Positions 51,481 to 64,000 of a stretch of DNA of 64,000 nucleotides are shown in pieces; the stretch's first letter is position 1; every line of letters begins with the position of its first letter. The DNA lies in NCBI GenBank assembly GCA_003508835.1, contig PUFA01000034.1, forward strand, positions 8,210,501 to 8,274,500, given 5' to 3'. The stretch comes from Eonycteris spelaea (lineage: Eukaryota > Chordata > Mammalia > Chiroptera > Pteropodidae). Position numbers and translations under genes: made by a program. The notes below the pieces were generated by a model that searched no databases, had not been told where the DNA came from, and saw only the letters and a program-made list of their open reading frames with translations.

Positions 51481-53779
51481 AGGAGTCCATGTACCATTAT
51501 GTGGCTACACTTTTTTATTTCACCAATCCCATGTCGAAATTAGATTATACATTTTTAGAATATTTGTAATTTTAATTAAAACAAAACATTTAAAAATGCT
51601 AAACTCATATGCTTGTATGTTCATCTTTGCCCACTTTTCCAATTATTTTCTTAGATAAAGTCTTAGAAGTGGGATTTACTAGGTCAAAGAATATGCACAT
51701 TGTAAGTTTTAAATTTTTATTGCTAATATCTTAACGTCATTACCAACACTTGAATGTATTCCTTTGACTAAGTAATAAAAAAGGCATATCTTAGTGTCTT
51801 GATTTATAAAATTCCAGTTTGTTCATTTACAATGAGAATTCTGTCTGCCAAGCAGACCCCAGTTTCCACAGGAGCTAGGTAGAACCCAAGCTGTCATTGG
51901 AAGGCTGCTTAGAGGACAAGGACACAGAAGAAAGTTTGGCGGGATGACTTCGAAGCCATCACACAGCCCAAGTGGTCGTCGCCGAGGGTGCTGGAGAGTC
52001 GGCTGGTCTCTCCACTTGGAAGGTGGAAACGGCCGCAAGTTCTTGTTTCTGGCCTTCCCTTTTCAGGTTTCACCTAGCTGACCCTCCGTTTGTAAAAATG
52101 TTCTCAGGTCGGCCGTGCAGGTACTTGGGTTACAGCTTTCTCTCCCATCCATCACTCTCAGTCTGAGTCCCCTTGGCTATGCTGAGACCTCTCTCTCATT
52201 CTTTGCCTTCCCATACAAACCATCCCTTAGGAAGCTCATTCAAACTGATGGGTGATTTCTCATGATGTCCTGGGCCACGTCTTCATCTCGGTCTCACCAT
52301 TTGTAATATACGCATGGAGCCTGAGAGAGAACTCTCAGGTCAAACCCAGGGGAAGAACCGAAGTGTTATCTGTCTGACCTCAGAGCCCATGCTCCTGTTT
52401 CTAGTTCCCATCTGGTTCTTTCATATTTGAGGAAATTTTAGATCCTGAATTTGACATTCAAGAGAAAAATTCAATAATAGGAATTTCTTTATACCGTTCG
52501 CAGTGGCAGTGGGGCAGGTTTTCCCACACGCTAGAGCTTAAGATCAAAAGGGGCATGAGAACTCTAGTCACCGGTTTTGTTCGTGGCATCCAAACTGTTA
52601 TAAAAAATTTCTCTAGCAAGCAAATTTTATTTGTATCTGAAATTGATTACATTAATGCACAGTAAAGAACGTAGGAGTGGCCCAAAATCAAGCTATTAAT
52701 TTGAAATAATTTAGGAATCACTCTTTTAAAGTATGACTGTTGAACTTGTGACATTCTTAAGGGACGACTACTTAAATCTGCCCTCATAACAGGGATTATC
52801 ATCTGTTCTAACATTTAAGAGTAGTCAATAGCCTGGAGACACGACCATGAAAATCAAGCCCAACAAATCAAGTTACAAACCAATCACGTGATTGTAATAT
52901 TTTGATAGTACAGGCATCATTCCCTTATTAAATAATGCTATTAAGTTTTGACAAGATGACAGTAAACAACCAGATGAATGGTTGTGGATTCTTACAGTTA
53001 ATTGTGTGATAGCATAATTTGCTTGATTTCGTGATTTGTTTAATTCAAGATACCTTAAGTCACAGAAAGACATATTATATTTTGAACAATTACAAGTTTA
53101 TGTAAGCACTGTCCTGGACCCACCACATGCTTTAACTCGCATCGCGAGACTTGAGACACACGCGTGGCAAGGGCCTGCTAACGGGCTCCGGTTCTCATCT
53201 GGAGCCTCAGGCAGGGACCAGCCTTTGTCTACAACCTCAGTGGCTATCACATAAGACCTGCTCACCTTTGAAGGCTTCATCAGCCCTTGGATTCTCTAAA
53301 TCTTTTCTGCATTTCACTCATTTATTCAACAGATTGGGGAGCAAACCTACATGTGTTTCTTCCCATCCTTTGACAGTGCCATATTAGGCTAAATACATAA
53401 AAATTGTGTTATGTGCACTTCAGCGAGCTGTTACCTGGAGTTAGAGGAACTCATTGGAGAGCAACTTCTATAAATATGTAGGAACGTCTGGTTGCGTTAA
53501 CCCTGTGTGGTATTAAAAAGAAGAAAGGAAGAAATAAAAGCAGATGACTAAACAGAAATTTGTTCATTTCTGGATTTACTTGTGTACAAATTCTTAACTG
53601 GTTTGGGGACTATACTTCTAAGTTCTTAATGTACTTTTGTATTTCTTGTATTTTATTGTCAGACATGACCTCTGATATCTTTTACTGCAGGAGTCACATC
53701 TGCTTTTAATTTATCACACGAATCCCGAGTTGCAAATGTGTCCTGAAAACATAGGCCAGCTTGCAGACACAAACTTCGC

Positions 53780-54170
53780 TACAAGCCCATTGCTCTTACC
53801 TTCAAAATGCATCCCAGGACAGCCACTTTTCACCATGCAGCTATTAACCGTGGTCCAGCTGATTGTTGTCTGAATCGTCCTCATAGTCTGAGAACCAGTC
53901 TTCCTGATCTCAGCACAGGTGTTAAGACACAACTCGGATCACGCCATTCCTGTACACAAAAGCCTCAAGCTCCCATCCCATTCACAGCAGAAGCTCAAGC
54001 TCTAACATGGTTCTTCATTATCTCCTCGACATCTGCGATGCTCCTTGGTACTCCTGTCTAGCTACAGTTCTCATTTTCCTCCCTGTAACTTCTATGAGGA
54101 CATCACATTCATATTAAGATAGTACTGAGCACAGTGTCAGGCACATAACAGGCACATAATAAATAACGGT
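53780..54170 (+). mobile_element. L2 LINE 3' end, sense
   Basis: Phrases for L2 (acaaaagcctcaagctccca, tgtcaggcacataacaggca, cataataaataac) occur in order on the plus strand. Confidence 0.65.
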
Positions 54171-54499
54171 GGTCGTATGTATACAATTTGGGTGCTCTGT
54201 ACATTAATGGAAAGGAACTTATGTGCATTTGTTAGGGAGTGAGTCTAGTGAAGCCGTTGAGTGGCTGTTACACCCCACCCCACATTTCTACCCACCCAGC
54301 TACCGTTACATTTTGCAGAGTCCAAAAGGAGCGCTCAGAGGAAAATGTAGAGAGGTTACAGAGGATAAGTACACACAGGACGTGTTGAGATGTTTCTCAT
54401 ATTTCCAAGATCAACTGCTAGTTCTGCGGGTCTGATCATCCTAAGACTTAATTGAAGACAACTCTACTTTGTAGCTTCATGTTTGGTGGGTTTGGTGGT

Positions 54500-54955
54500 T
54501 TTTCAAATACTTCTGCAAATTCTCATACCCTCTTAACGGAGTGGTGGGATTTATGTTTTTTTCCCCTTGAATCTGGGCCAACCTTAGCGACTCACTCATA
54601 GCATACAGCTGAAGTGACACGGTACAATGTCTGAGACTAGATCAAAAAGTACCATGCAGCTTCCACCTGGTTTTCTGAGGGGAACCAGCCACCTGGGACC
54701 AGAAGCTGAGCAGAGCTCCCAGCTGACAGCCAGCATTAACTGCCAGCCGTGTGAGTGCGCCATCTTGGATCCGGCCCAGGTGAGCGTGCAGATGGCTGTA
54801 GACCCACCTGACAAGCAGCTGCCATTGCAGGACTATACACGTGACTCCTTCCCGGATTCCTGACTCCCAAGATTGTGAACAAAATAAAACAGTTGTTTAA
54901 AGCTACTAAGTGTGGAGTGATTTCTTTCACATCAACAGCGACCTAAACAATGGGC
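54500..54955 (+). mobile_element. MLT1 LTR remnant (ERVL-MaLR)
   Basis: The order ccttgaatctgggccaacct, gccagccgtgtgagtgcgcc, atcttggatccggcc, ccggattcctgactccca and gttgtttaaagctactaagt follows the MLT1 consensus as remembered, in sense orientation. It is a solo LTR with no viral genes. Confidence 0.8.
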
Positions 54956-57134
54956 CACCAGACTCTTCATTCCTTACCTGGGAGCCACGGGGCCGAGCAC
55001 ACCCCTCCCCCACCCCATGCAAGAGAACTAAGGTGGAAACAGGGTGACATAGGGGACACATGAGCTTCCTCGAAACAGGTCATTTTCCATAAGGAGAGTC
55101 GAGGAGCTTGTGGCTAACGAGTCATGGTCCTCATTTTTCTTCGACTTCCTCCACTGCCCCCCGAGCTCATCCCCCTACCACTGCTTCGAAGTTTTCTTTG
55201 AGATTTTTCATTTGGCCGTATTGAATTGGTTTTGAACTAACCCGGGCTGGAGTTAGCATGTTCAGATTTTTAGCCCTATTCGCAGGTACTGAATTTTTCA
55301 GTGTTTTTACCTGCTATGTAAATGCCAGTTCCGCACCGTGCCCAGAGATGGAGCGTTTCAAACTAGGAGATTTTGTTTCCCAAGCACTGAAATAGAACTA
55401 TGTGTGATGTGTATTATATATATATTGTGTTTTTATTGACACAATACCACTTATTCATTGAAAAAATATCAAGTGCTTATCATATGTAAGTATTCTAGAT
55501 TCTTGAAAAAATATCAGTGAACAAAGCAAAGATCCTGACTCTTGCAGAGCTTACTTTCTTGCAGAGAGAGACAGACAATAAACAGTAACGCAGATAAATA
55601 GATAAATCAGACAGTACGACAGAAGGCAATAATTACTATGGAGGAAAAAAGAGCAGATTACCAGATATGGAGAATGCAGTGGGTGGGGGCAACTGGAGAA
55701 ATAATGTGATCAGGGTGATAACGCGTACAGAGAATTCAAAGGAGGTGAGTAAGGCAGCTCAGTGGAGTCAAGGAGAGAGGCTCAGGCACAGAAAACATCT
55801 TAATTATATTACAAAAAAAAGTTCAGTCCTAATTATGCGAGAAAGCTAATTTTGTGGCTGGTATCTGGCAGTGTGAGGTGTACTTCTTTTCATGGTTCCT
55901 TACATATTTTTTTGAAAAACTTTAACCATCGTTCACAAATACTATCAGATTATACTTGTGTGAATTTGAAGCATTTGAAACTGTAGTAATGTATTAGGTA
56001 GAGGGTAAGGATGAAGCTTCATGTGTTTTTCAGATTTCAGATTTCCAAAGAGAGTTTTAAAAAAGTCTAATGTTTTATGTATTAACGTGTATTAACTAAG
56101 AATAGTACACAATGAAGCACCTATTGCACATTTAGGAAAATTCTCCCTAGTTTTGAGGTTATTTCTGTGCTCCTATAAACTTTTCATTTGCTCTTTAGTC
56201 TCGCTATTAAAAATTTGCATCTTGACGAAGGCAGTGAACACTTCTAATGCTGGATTTTTTACCCTGTTGTCTGAGTCTCAAACCAAGACACAGCAGAATC
56301 CAGTGGACCAGATACATCTCAGAAAATAAAAGTCCATTACAGAATTTTGAAAAAACTTTAATAAGAATGTTTCTTTCCAGTTTACCATATTTTTATGAAC
56401 ATAAATTGCAAATATCCACCTTCACAGAATAGCCTATGTATGCTGGAAAAAGGTACGAAATACATATTTTATAGCATTTAGTTTTTGAATCCAATACTTG
56501 CATTTAGCCTGAGAGTTAGGCCTATTTACTGTGGTACATAATGTCTTCAGTGCTCTATGTTCTTGTTATTTATTGCTTTCTCTTTGTATTTGTGCATTTT
56601 CTCTATTTGATTTCAGTCAGTTTGTTTGAAAATCTGAATCAGAGTAATTAATTTCTCTATTCAGAAAATATTTGCTGTCAGCATATAATTTTAAAATATG
56701 TTCATTTGAGGCCAAGACTATCTGGATGTAAAGTGATACCTCTTTCTTAACCACTGGAGTGTGATGAGCTGCCTCCATCCCCCAAATACTGCCCCCCACC
56801 CCCACCCAACTGTCCCCCAACTTCTCTTGGGAAGCCCAGTGTGGAATCACCTGTAATCCAGGTGGAGGGTGGGGGGGGGGTTGCTAGTAAGCACTGAGTG
56901 CTTATTTTTTTTCTAATCACAGTGCTAAGTTTTTGATCTGGGTTATTTGATTTGACCCTTTTAAGAACTCTCTGTGGTAGCAACTATTTTTATTCCTGTT
57001 TTACAGATGAAGAAACAGTCCTCGACTTCTGTTTTTTCTCCTTCCAAAACATATCCTTTTATTCCTTGCCCAAACGGTGATTCTGGGGGCCCAGAGGAGG
57101 CCAACAGGAAGTGCTAATGAGCACTTTCAAGACA

Positions 57135-57310
57135 GCATCGGGTAGAAAGAGCATGGACTTTGGCCCCAGATTTATCTGGGTTCAAATTCCAGTGCTGCTA
57201 TGTACTAGTTATGTTAAAACTTGCAAGTTATGCGGACCTTCTGGGCACTTTTGCTTTCATTACCTGTAAAATGAGTACAAATGAGGTCATGTATAAAGAT
57301 TACGATATTT
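57135..57310 (+). mobile_element. MIR SINE
   Basis: Contains agagcatggactttggcccc, ctgggttcaaattccag and cattacctgtaaaatgagta in MIR order. Confidence 0.8.
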
Positions 57311-57999
57311 AGAGTAGCTAGCCTAGTGTCCACAGTAGATACGAACTATGTACCAGTTCCTGTCTTTTCCCGACCTTCAACCAGAAACGGACATGAAGTG
57401 GAGATCGGACCTGCTTTGGGGAGGTGGATGGAGAAGAAGGGAACGCCGTGTGGTACCTGCCCCATGAGGCAAAGCTCGCTCTGGAGTGGAGAGCTGAGGC
57501 GTGTGGCCTGATAGCGAAAGAGGGCACAGGGTGCTCTGACAAAAGACCGATACTGGGCAGTGCCACACAAGTGTTCTCGGGCCCAGTCTCCCGGCATTTG
57601 TCACGGGTTGGAAAAGAAACCTGTCCAGTCTGAACGAGCAGGATTGGACTGCGGGTGAGGCTCCCTCTCCAATGGTGGCCAGGTGTGCTCTGTAGTCGCA
57701 GAGAGGCAAAACCGTCCAGGGGCTGGGGATAGAGCTGCTGGCCTAGAATCCCTCGGGTTCAGAAAGCAGGGGAAGGTGCTAGGAGCATCTGGAGCCCAGT
57801 GGGATCTTGAAATGAGTTTCATTTAGACTCATTAAAACATTAATTCAACATCGATTCATTCCACGTGTCTGCATTGAGTGCCCAAGGCTGCAGCTGCTGT
57901 GGAGGGGGAGGGTATGGGGGTGGGCGGGGAGCGGAGGTGGATCAAGGGTCCAGGGTGCAGAGCCAACCACCAGGACCTGAATCCCCCTCAGGAGTTGTG

Positions 58000-58165
58000 T
58001 GGTCTCAGACCATTATTACCTTCGGGCTTCAGATTTCTTTTTTCTGTAAGGTAGGGAGAGTCTCCAGAGTGTTGTAGTGAAGATTAAATGAGTTTATACG
58101 CATGAAGTGTTTTAAACACTACTGGCCACATGCTCAATGCCCAGTAAATTTTAGCTATTTTGTTG
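58000..58165 (+). mobile_element. MIR SINE fragment
   Basis: Phrases gtgaagattaaatgagttta, ctcaatgcccagtaaatttt and the preceding core match the 3' half of MIR. Confidence 0.7.
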
Positions 58166-59430
58166 TGCCGGACTGGCTAGAAGATCAGAAATTCAAAGGC
58201 TAACAAGTCTCAGAGGCTTTCAAGGCACTCAGAGGCCTCTCATCTCTGGCAGGTAAAGGCTGGGTATCATCGTCAAGGCAAAGGTAGAGGCAGGCAGCTC
58301 CCAGGCCTGGTTCCCAGCGCTGCTTGAGGATGTGGTGTCTGAAAGCCCAAGCTGCATGGCACGGTTCCGTGTCTGAATCTTTCTCCTCTGGCTCCTGACT
58401 GGCCTTTGTTACTCACATCCTTTCTTTTGGGGACAGAGACCACACCAGCCTGAGAGCCAAGCTCGGTGTGTGCCATCGACTTGGATAAGTTGCAATGGTG
58501 ACTCTGTCAAGCACGCGAAGTTGGGTGGAAATTTTGATAGTTACAAGTTTAAAGGAGCTGACATGTGCCCTAGAGAGCACCAAACCCAATTCCCCACCTT
58601 TCCATGACCTTGAGACCTGGTGAGGGTCAGTGACTAGACCACCCAAGTTAAAGGCAAGGCAAAGGCAAGACTAGAACCAGATCTCCACTCCCCTTTCAGG
58701 CTCTAGGATTTACAATGGAAAGACCCTGGGCAGTGAGGAAAGAATTCATACTTACTCCTTTTTACAGATGATGACACTAAGCCCCAAGGCGACGGAAAGA
58801 CAGCTTATTTGGTCTCCTTCTTAGCTCCATTGAATTGAGCTGACATTCTTGTTTACAATTGTACTTGAAAGGTGGCAACCAGTTACAGAAAAAAGAAAGT
58901 TCCTGAGAATGAGCTTGGCTTTCAATGGAGAAAAAGATTCACAGTGGTTGCTATTACTCAAAATAACACAGGGGGTCTCCATTGCCACGTCTTGGCCTGA
59001 AATTAGCTCCGTCATCAGGGTCTTCCTTGAAAGCCTTACTACCCACACACCTAATTCTCACAAGATGTTCAAATCCAGCCTTTAAGTTTGTCAGGACAGA
59101 ACGATTACTTAGGGCTCTGGGAGTTCCATTTCACCAGAAGGCAAACTCTGAGGTCTCATTTTACCTGGAAGCGTAGGTTTGACGCCAGAGGACTACCTAG
59201 GCAGACGTTCAATGATTACTAAACGGGAGAAATGAAAAATGTGGAACACTCCCAATAACCACAGTCCAAGAAAAACGGTTTCCCGTGTTGCATGGGCTGG
59301 AGCCAGGGGAGGAGGGGCTCCGGTGAGTGAATGCCTCCTCCGCTGAAGCCTGAGATACGGGGACACCTTTTTCAAAAGAGTGTGGAGAGGGCGGGGGAAA
59401 TATGGAACAAGCATTTTGTTCATGAATTTC

Positions 59431-59647
59431 TTTTTTTTTTACTTTTTAAAAAATTTTTAATTTGTATTTTTTATGGTGGCATTGGTTGATGAAACCCAAT
59501 AAGGTTCAGCTATACATTTTAACAGGAAGACATGTACATATTTACACTGCGTATTCACCTCCCATAGTTAGATTTCTTTCTGTCACCACATATTTGACCC
59601 CTTTTACCCCGTCACCCTCCCCTCCCCCCTCTCCCTTCTGTCCTCTG
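59431..59647 (-). mobile_element. L1 3' end insertion with target-site duplications, bat-type
   Basis: A T-run (59431-59440) starts the reverse complement of an L1 3' UTR, which ends in a C/T-rich run. The insert is flanked by gttcatgaatt at about 59418-59428 and 59648-59658, so both target duplications are kept. The phrase tatttgaccccttttacccc and the 'ggtggcattggttgatgaaa' start are those I associate with bat L1. The retained duplications suggest a fairly recent insertion. Confidence 0.8.
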
Positions 59648-59709
59648 GTTCATGAATTCTTTAATCATGGGAACCAGTGAGATTTGGGTGAGATTTCTTT
59701 GCACAGAAA

Positions 59710-59754
59710 CAATAAAATAATAAATAATAAAATAATAATAATAATAATAATAAT
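59710..59754 (+). repeat. (AAT)n microsatellite
   Basis: Imperfect then perfect AAT units, about 45 bases. Confidence 0.95.
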
Positions 59755-60549
59755 TAGCTTTTAAAAAGGTAAAGCCCCAGGTCTTTAGCAGAGCCCACAC
59801 GCCTGCCTCTTGGGACCAAGATCTGACTGTTCTGTGCCCTGCTCCAGCCCCACCTGTCTCCGTTCAGGTCCTCCAAGCACCCACTCCCTTGCCCTCTGCC
59901 ACCGCTGTCGCCGGCTGGTCCCCTTTCGGCCTTTAGGTCAGGTCAGGTGTCCCTTCCTCAGAGCGTCTCTGCCTTTATTCCCCTTCTACCTGGAATTCCC
60001 ACCATTCTCTATCGCTGGCCCCTGGTTTTAGCCATCACAGAACTCATTGCAATGTCCGATTGTACTGCTTTGGTCGCATGCTGGTTTACAGGACACTAAG
60101 TTATAAATTCATGTGCGTGTGTGTTCACCATTGCATGTGCACCTCGCACAGTGCCCAGCGCATAGCAGGTACTTAAAACTGAGTTGCTTAGTGAAGAAGG
60201 AAGTAGTGGTGAATGGATGTGGTACTTGTGAATAAGGAACATGGCCTTGGGGTCTCTGTGAACTGAGCTCTCTAATTATTGATGTTAAAAAGTGAGGGAT
60301 CTCTGTCTTAGCTTTGGGGTTCTCTACCTAGGCAGCTCTCAGAGAGAACTTCTTATTAGAGAGTTTGGGGCTGACTGGGTCGAAAAATAACTGATTTGGG
60401 GGCCCATGGAAAGTGCATGGTTGCCAGCGACAGGGAGGGAGAACTCAGAACCCCAACTTCTCTGCAGGTCTTGGGGAGATGAAGTCTGAGCGAGAGCTTT
60501 GTTTTTGTTTTGCCCAAGAAAGAGGTTCAGAAACTTTGTATCGGCAAGA

Positions 60550-60775
60550 ACAGTTAACTTTCATGGAATGCTTACTATGTACCAGGCACCATGCTAACCA
60601 CTTCCTAGTTATTATGACTATCATCACTTCTCTCAGCAAAACCAGGAATGGCATGTTAACAGTATCTCCACTTACAGACGACGAAACCGAGGCATGGAAA
60701 TGTCAGGCAATCAGTCCAAAGTCACAGAGCTAAGAAGCAGTGAGGCCAGGACTAAACTCGAAGTCCTGTGGTAGG
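60550..60775 (+). mobile_element. MIR-group SINE
   Basis: Contains atgcttactatgtaccaggc, cttacagacgacgaaaccga and cagtccaaagtcacagagct, as in MIR3/MIRb copies. Confidence 0.7.
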
Positions 60776-61234
60776 ATCTGAGCACACGACTCCCACACTA
60801 AACACTGGAAAGCATCCCTTGAATCAGCATTTCTCTGAGCAGGACAGAGCATGCACTTCCTTGGCATGTTCCCTCAGTGACTGTGCACCCACCAAAGTTT
60901 GAGGTCCACGGGCTCAACCTTTAAGAAGGGGCCAGAGTTCCTATGGCTGTCCGTGGCCTCAGCTGAACTTTTCTCCTGGACGTTCGAGGTCACCCTTCTG
61001 ATCAGCGGGGTCCTGACTGCATCCGGGGTGCCCACTCCACACCTGAGGCGGGAGGATGAAGTGCGGACACTCTGTGCAGGGTAGGGAACCTCTCCAGACT
61101 CTTATAAATGCTGCAAGGTCTGGCCAGAATAAATATAGCCAAGTGCATTGGCATGACAAGGACCAGAATAAAGGAAAGCTCAAAGTCTGGCTGAAACAGA
61201 CCAGGGCCTGAAAGATAACCCTCGTGAAAAGGTA

Positions 61235-61370
61235 ACGGACTTTGGAGCCAAGGCGGCTCAGATCTGAATCCCAGCTCTGCATTTCCCTGGCGAGCTGATT
61301 TTAACAAGTTATTTAACTATTCAGAGTCTAGCGTCCTTATGTGTAACAGGGGGATGACAGCTCACACGGA
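61235..61370 (+). mobile_element. MIR SINE fragment
   Basis: Contains gactttggagccaaggcggc, ctgaatcccagctctgca and a degenerate 'cttatgtgtaacagggggat' core. Confidence 0.7.
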
Positions 61371-61729
61371 ACACCTGGAGCAATCTCAGTACATTCTCAG
61401 GTGTGTGCGTGGAGAGGAGGCCGTGGCTAGAGAGAAAAAGACTGGCGGTTTAAGAAATAGAGAGGGGCGTGGACAAAAAAAGGGGGTTCTAGGGAAAGTA
61501 ACCCTCTCAGGGAGATCTGATTATAAGTTCCTACCTGGCAGGTCATGGTGGGTGGTCACGCCCCAGGTCTATAACTTCTTTAGGAAAAGGTTTATCTTTT
61601 TCGTGAGCAAGCCCTGTCTGTCCATCGCTTCTGTGCATCTAGGTTAAGGTACCTTTGAAATGTCACCTTTCGGACTCTTCCTTCTACAGCTTAACTGTCT
61701 TCAAGAAAGCGCATCATCTCGTGAACTGT

Positions 61730-61945
61730 CCTGTACTCCAGTCCCTGCCCTGCTTCCTCCCACCTCCACTTGCGTCTTAGATTCCCTCGATTCCAAATGC
61801 ATAAAAGAAGCTGCAGCTTCAAACGGTCGATTTCTTACAAGCATTTTATCTCAGTCCGTTGAGATCTTGCTTCCAGGTGTATCCACTGTTTGTTTGGCTC
61901 AAATACATTTTTATAAAAGTTATCTACAGGTTTGGACATTCTTAC
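61730..61945 (+). repeat. Probable LTR remnant, related to 4960-5100
   Basis: The end reads tttggctcaaatacattttt, then ataaaagttatctacaggtt and tggac. The segment near 5060-5100 shares tttggctcaaa, cataaaagtt and tctacaggtttggac, with further similarity upstream (atgcataaaa, gagat.ttgctt). The pattern looks like an LTR 3' end; the family is not named. Confidence 0.55.
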
Positions 61946-62781
61946 ATTGACGGAGGCGTAAGAATTATTGTCTCCATTGTACAGATGAGGAAATGGAGGC
62001 ACAATGAGGTTCAGCGTCTTGCCCAACGTCCCATGGCTGGTAGGGGGAGAAGCTGGACTGGCAGCCAAGGTGCTCGACTGCAGACACTCCTCTCCTGCCG
62101 GACAAGGCCAGCACCGAGCACAGGTCGTCGAAGCCACGTCACCCTGGGCAGGGCTTAGCTCTCGACCCTTTCACTGTCCAAACTCATCTGAGAGCGAGGT
62201 GATTCTTATCGTTCTCCATCGCCCTCCCCACTTCCTACCTCAGATGTTGAAACACTGATCTTGAGGTTCAGTCCCTTGACCAACATAGAGATTTATCTAG
62301 GGGCTGTGCGATACGCTCAGCTTCAATGAGGCCGCAGGATTACACAGGGAGTACAAGCGAAGGCTGCAAAAGCAAAGTTTGCTGCTCATCAGAGGCATCA
62401 GGGCTAATGGTTCTCTAGTGGATGTTGAAGGTTAAAAATCAACCAAGAAGTTTAGTAGATTCCACAGGAGGCTGGCAACGTATACCAATGTGGCATCCAG
62501 CACAAGCCCACACCGAAGGCCTGTCAGGTAGGAAGCCACAAGAACTTCCTGGAGGGTGGCAATTGCTCGAGGGTTCAGAATGCCAAAGGCTGGGGGATAT
62601 GAGTGGTGAGGAATTGGTAGCAAAAGTCAGACTAAAATGGGATGCTGTCTGAAAACGAATGATGCCAGTTCTTTGAAATTGAGACCTAGAGTCAGGTAGG
62701 CAAGTTTCTGAACAGTGGCTTGGAGGATCAAATCAAGGGCCAGCCCATATGTGCAAACGTTCTGATCGTTTCAAAGGTTCT

Positions 62782-63154
62782 CAATCTTTTTTTTTAATAG
62801 AAATGTCATTAATATTATTTTTTATTTAATTGGTATACAATATTATATTAGTTATAGTAGTTTCAGGTGCACACTATAGCGATTTGATTTTTTTATACCT
62901 GCAGCATGATCACCCTGCTGATTCTGGTATTCATCTGTCACTGTGCAAACCTATCACGATATAGCAGCCATATTTTGGGTCTCTGTTTTTGAGACGTGTC
63001 TGTTTTCGTTTTGTTTTGTTTGTTCGATCATGAAGCAATAAAAAGGAATGAAATCTTAGCATCTGCGACAACATGGATGGACCTAGATGCTAAGTGAAAT
63101 AAGTCAGACAGAGAAAGACAAATGCGATTTTACATACATGTGGTACCAAAAGAA
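62782..63154 (-). mobile_element. 5'-inverted (twin-primed) L1 insertion
   Basis: From the T-run at 62787-62795 to about 62990 the sequence is antisense L1 3' UTR. From about 63028 (catgaagcaataaaaaggaa) it switches to sense ORF2-end sequence (acaacatggatggacctaga, aagtgaaataagtcagacag). Near-identical flanks caaaggttct (62772-62781) and caaaggctct (63155-63164) mark the target-site duplication. Confidence 0.8.
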
Positions 63155-64000
63155 CAAAGGCTCTTGTCTCTGAGCACCTTTGTCTTGACGTACACTGCAT
63201 TTTTAATGGCGATTGTAACTGCCCGGCCATGAGGTATACGTGCATTCGATTTCATTTTCTCTTTTTGGTGTAGCAGGGATAACTGTCAGCCTGCTTTGTC
63301 AAAGTATCTCGTGTTTCACAAGACTAATAAAATGGGAAACCTAGAAGCTCCCCACCCCGATCGATTTATCTTTGATTTAGTCCATTTATCTTCAGTTTAG
63401 TTAACATTTAACTAAACAACCATTATGATTAGAAAGAAAGATCCAGTTCACTTCATGACAAATCATTTGATGACCTCTCCTTTGCTTCTTTTATTTTTTT
63501 GAAACTTGTAACTTGATCTCTCTCCATTTCCAGAAAGTTAATATTTTGGTTTATGGGTTGTATTATCACATCCTTCATTTGTTCTTCTTCTCCCCTGTGG
63601 ATTCCATGGTGACCTTTCCTGCATTCTCTACATCTCCTGTTATTGTGTCGTTGTGGAGTGATTTGAGAAGTGAAACTCATAAATCGAGTGGACCTAATAG
63701 CAGGGCCTTGTGTTGTGAGTCACTGTGCACGCACAGAATCGCACGCCCCAGCTCGGACACGACCTAATCTGAAACACGCAACACACTGTGCTCTCTGGCT
63801 TCTGCCGATTGTGAAAAATAACATAAACAGAGCCACTTGAGAATGGAGTCGGAGCTGCCATCTCAAAGGAACTGCCGTGCGTGTCTTATTCCTCAGACCT
63901 CTGGGATGTTAAAACTGGGCAAAACTGCCTTTGGACTGGGGCTGAAGCAGTACTATATTCCAACCAACGACTTGCTGTGACTGCGGAACTGAAAATTGAA

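Larger units (their letters stand above)
50300..64000. other. Intergenic DNA downstream of WDFY1
   Basis: No exon or gene could be supported here. The region holds MLT1 LTR remnants (about 51085-51480 and 54500-54955), an L2 piece (about 53780-54170), MIRs (57135-57310, 58000-58165, 60550-60775, 61235-61370, 61950-62060) and two L1 insertions with target duplications. It also has an LTR-like copy near 61730-61945. The stretches 48100-49700, 55650-56850, 58400-59400 and 63170-64000 show nothing I can identify. Confidence 0.65.

Noticed and set aside
50300..64000. First exons of AP1S3, the next gene in human
   Set aside because: Searched by eye for the conserved sigma-adaptin peptide; nothing seen. 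Its first coding exon is tiny and could be missed or lie beyond 64000.
63890..64000. Open reading stretch at the right edge (LGKTAFGLGLKQYYIPTN)
   Set aside because: Short, ends in a stop, no splice context and no similarity recognised; probably repeat-derived.

Overview
The window is a piece of a placental mammal genome. It shows split genes with GT/AG introns, two CpG-island promoters, long repeat-filled introns, and many worn copies of L2, MIR, MLT1, MER2, MER5, MER20 and L1. No primate Alu, rodent B1/B2, carnivore SINE or bovine BovB copy was seen. Two L1 tails (27640-27800, and 59431-59647 with target duplications) look like a 3' end I associate with bats, so a bat is my best guess. That rests on memory, not on a search.

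Layout: bases 1-5821 hold the 5' three exons of MRPL44 on the minus strand (mitochondrial large-subunit protein mL44); its last exon lies beyond base 1. About 3.8 kb away, head to head, WDFY1 starts on the plus strand at 9650 and runs in 12 coding exons to a stop at 47021-47023. A roughly 3 kb 3' UTR follows, with a likely polyadenylation signal at 50036-50041. From about 50.3 kb to 64 kb I found no gene, only repeats. The pair MRPL44/WDFY1 matches the human 2q36 gene order; the next human gene, AP1S3, is not visible here.

MRPL44 is a structural protein of the mitochondrial ribosome. WDFY1 (FENS-1) is an early-endosome PI3P-binding protein with WD repeats and a FYVE zinc finger, reported as a TLR3/TLR4-TRIF adaptor. 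Nothing suggests they work together; they are simply neighbours with separate CpG-island promoters.

Three coding exons do not keep frame: MRPL44 exon 2 and WDFY1 exons 7 and 11 are each one base short of the expected length. All other exons, splice phases and the 12-exon plan fit the family exactly (1231 nt found against 1233 expected for WDFY1). Because the essential MRPL44 is also hit, assembly indels are the simplest explanation, but loss of WDFY1 in this lineage would be notable and can be tested.

The most striking non-gene structure is a 530-bp TTAA-flanked piggyBac-type deletion derivative in WDFY1 intron 5. It still carries the beginning of a transposase ORF that resembles the N-terminus of human PGBD4. 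A second is a pair of about 190-bp unidentified sequences in inverted orientation in intron 3, one of them sitting cleanly inside an old L1.
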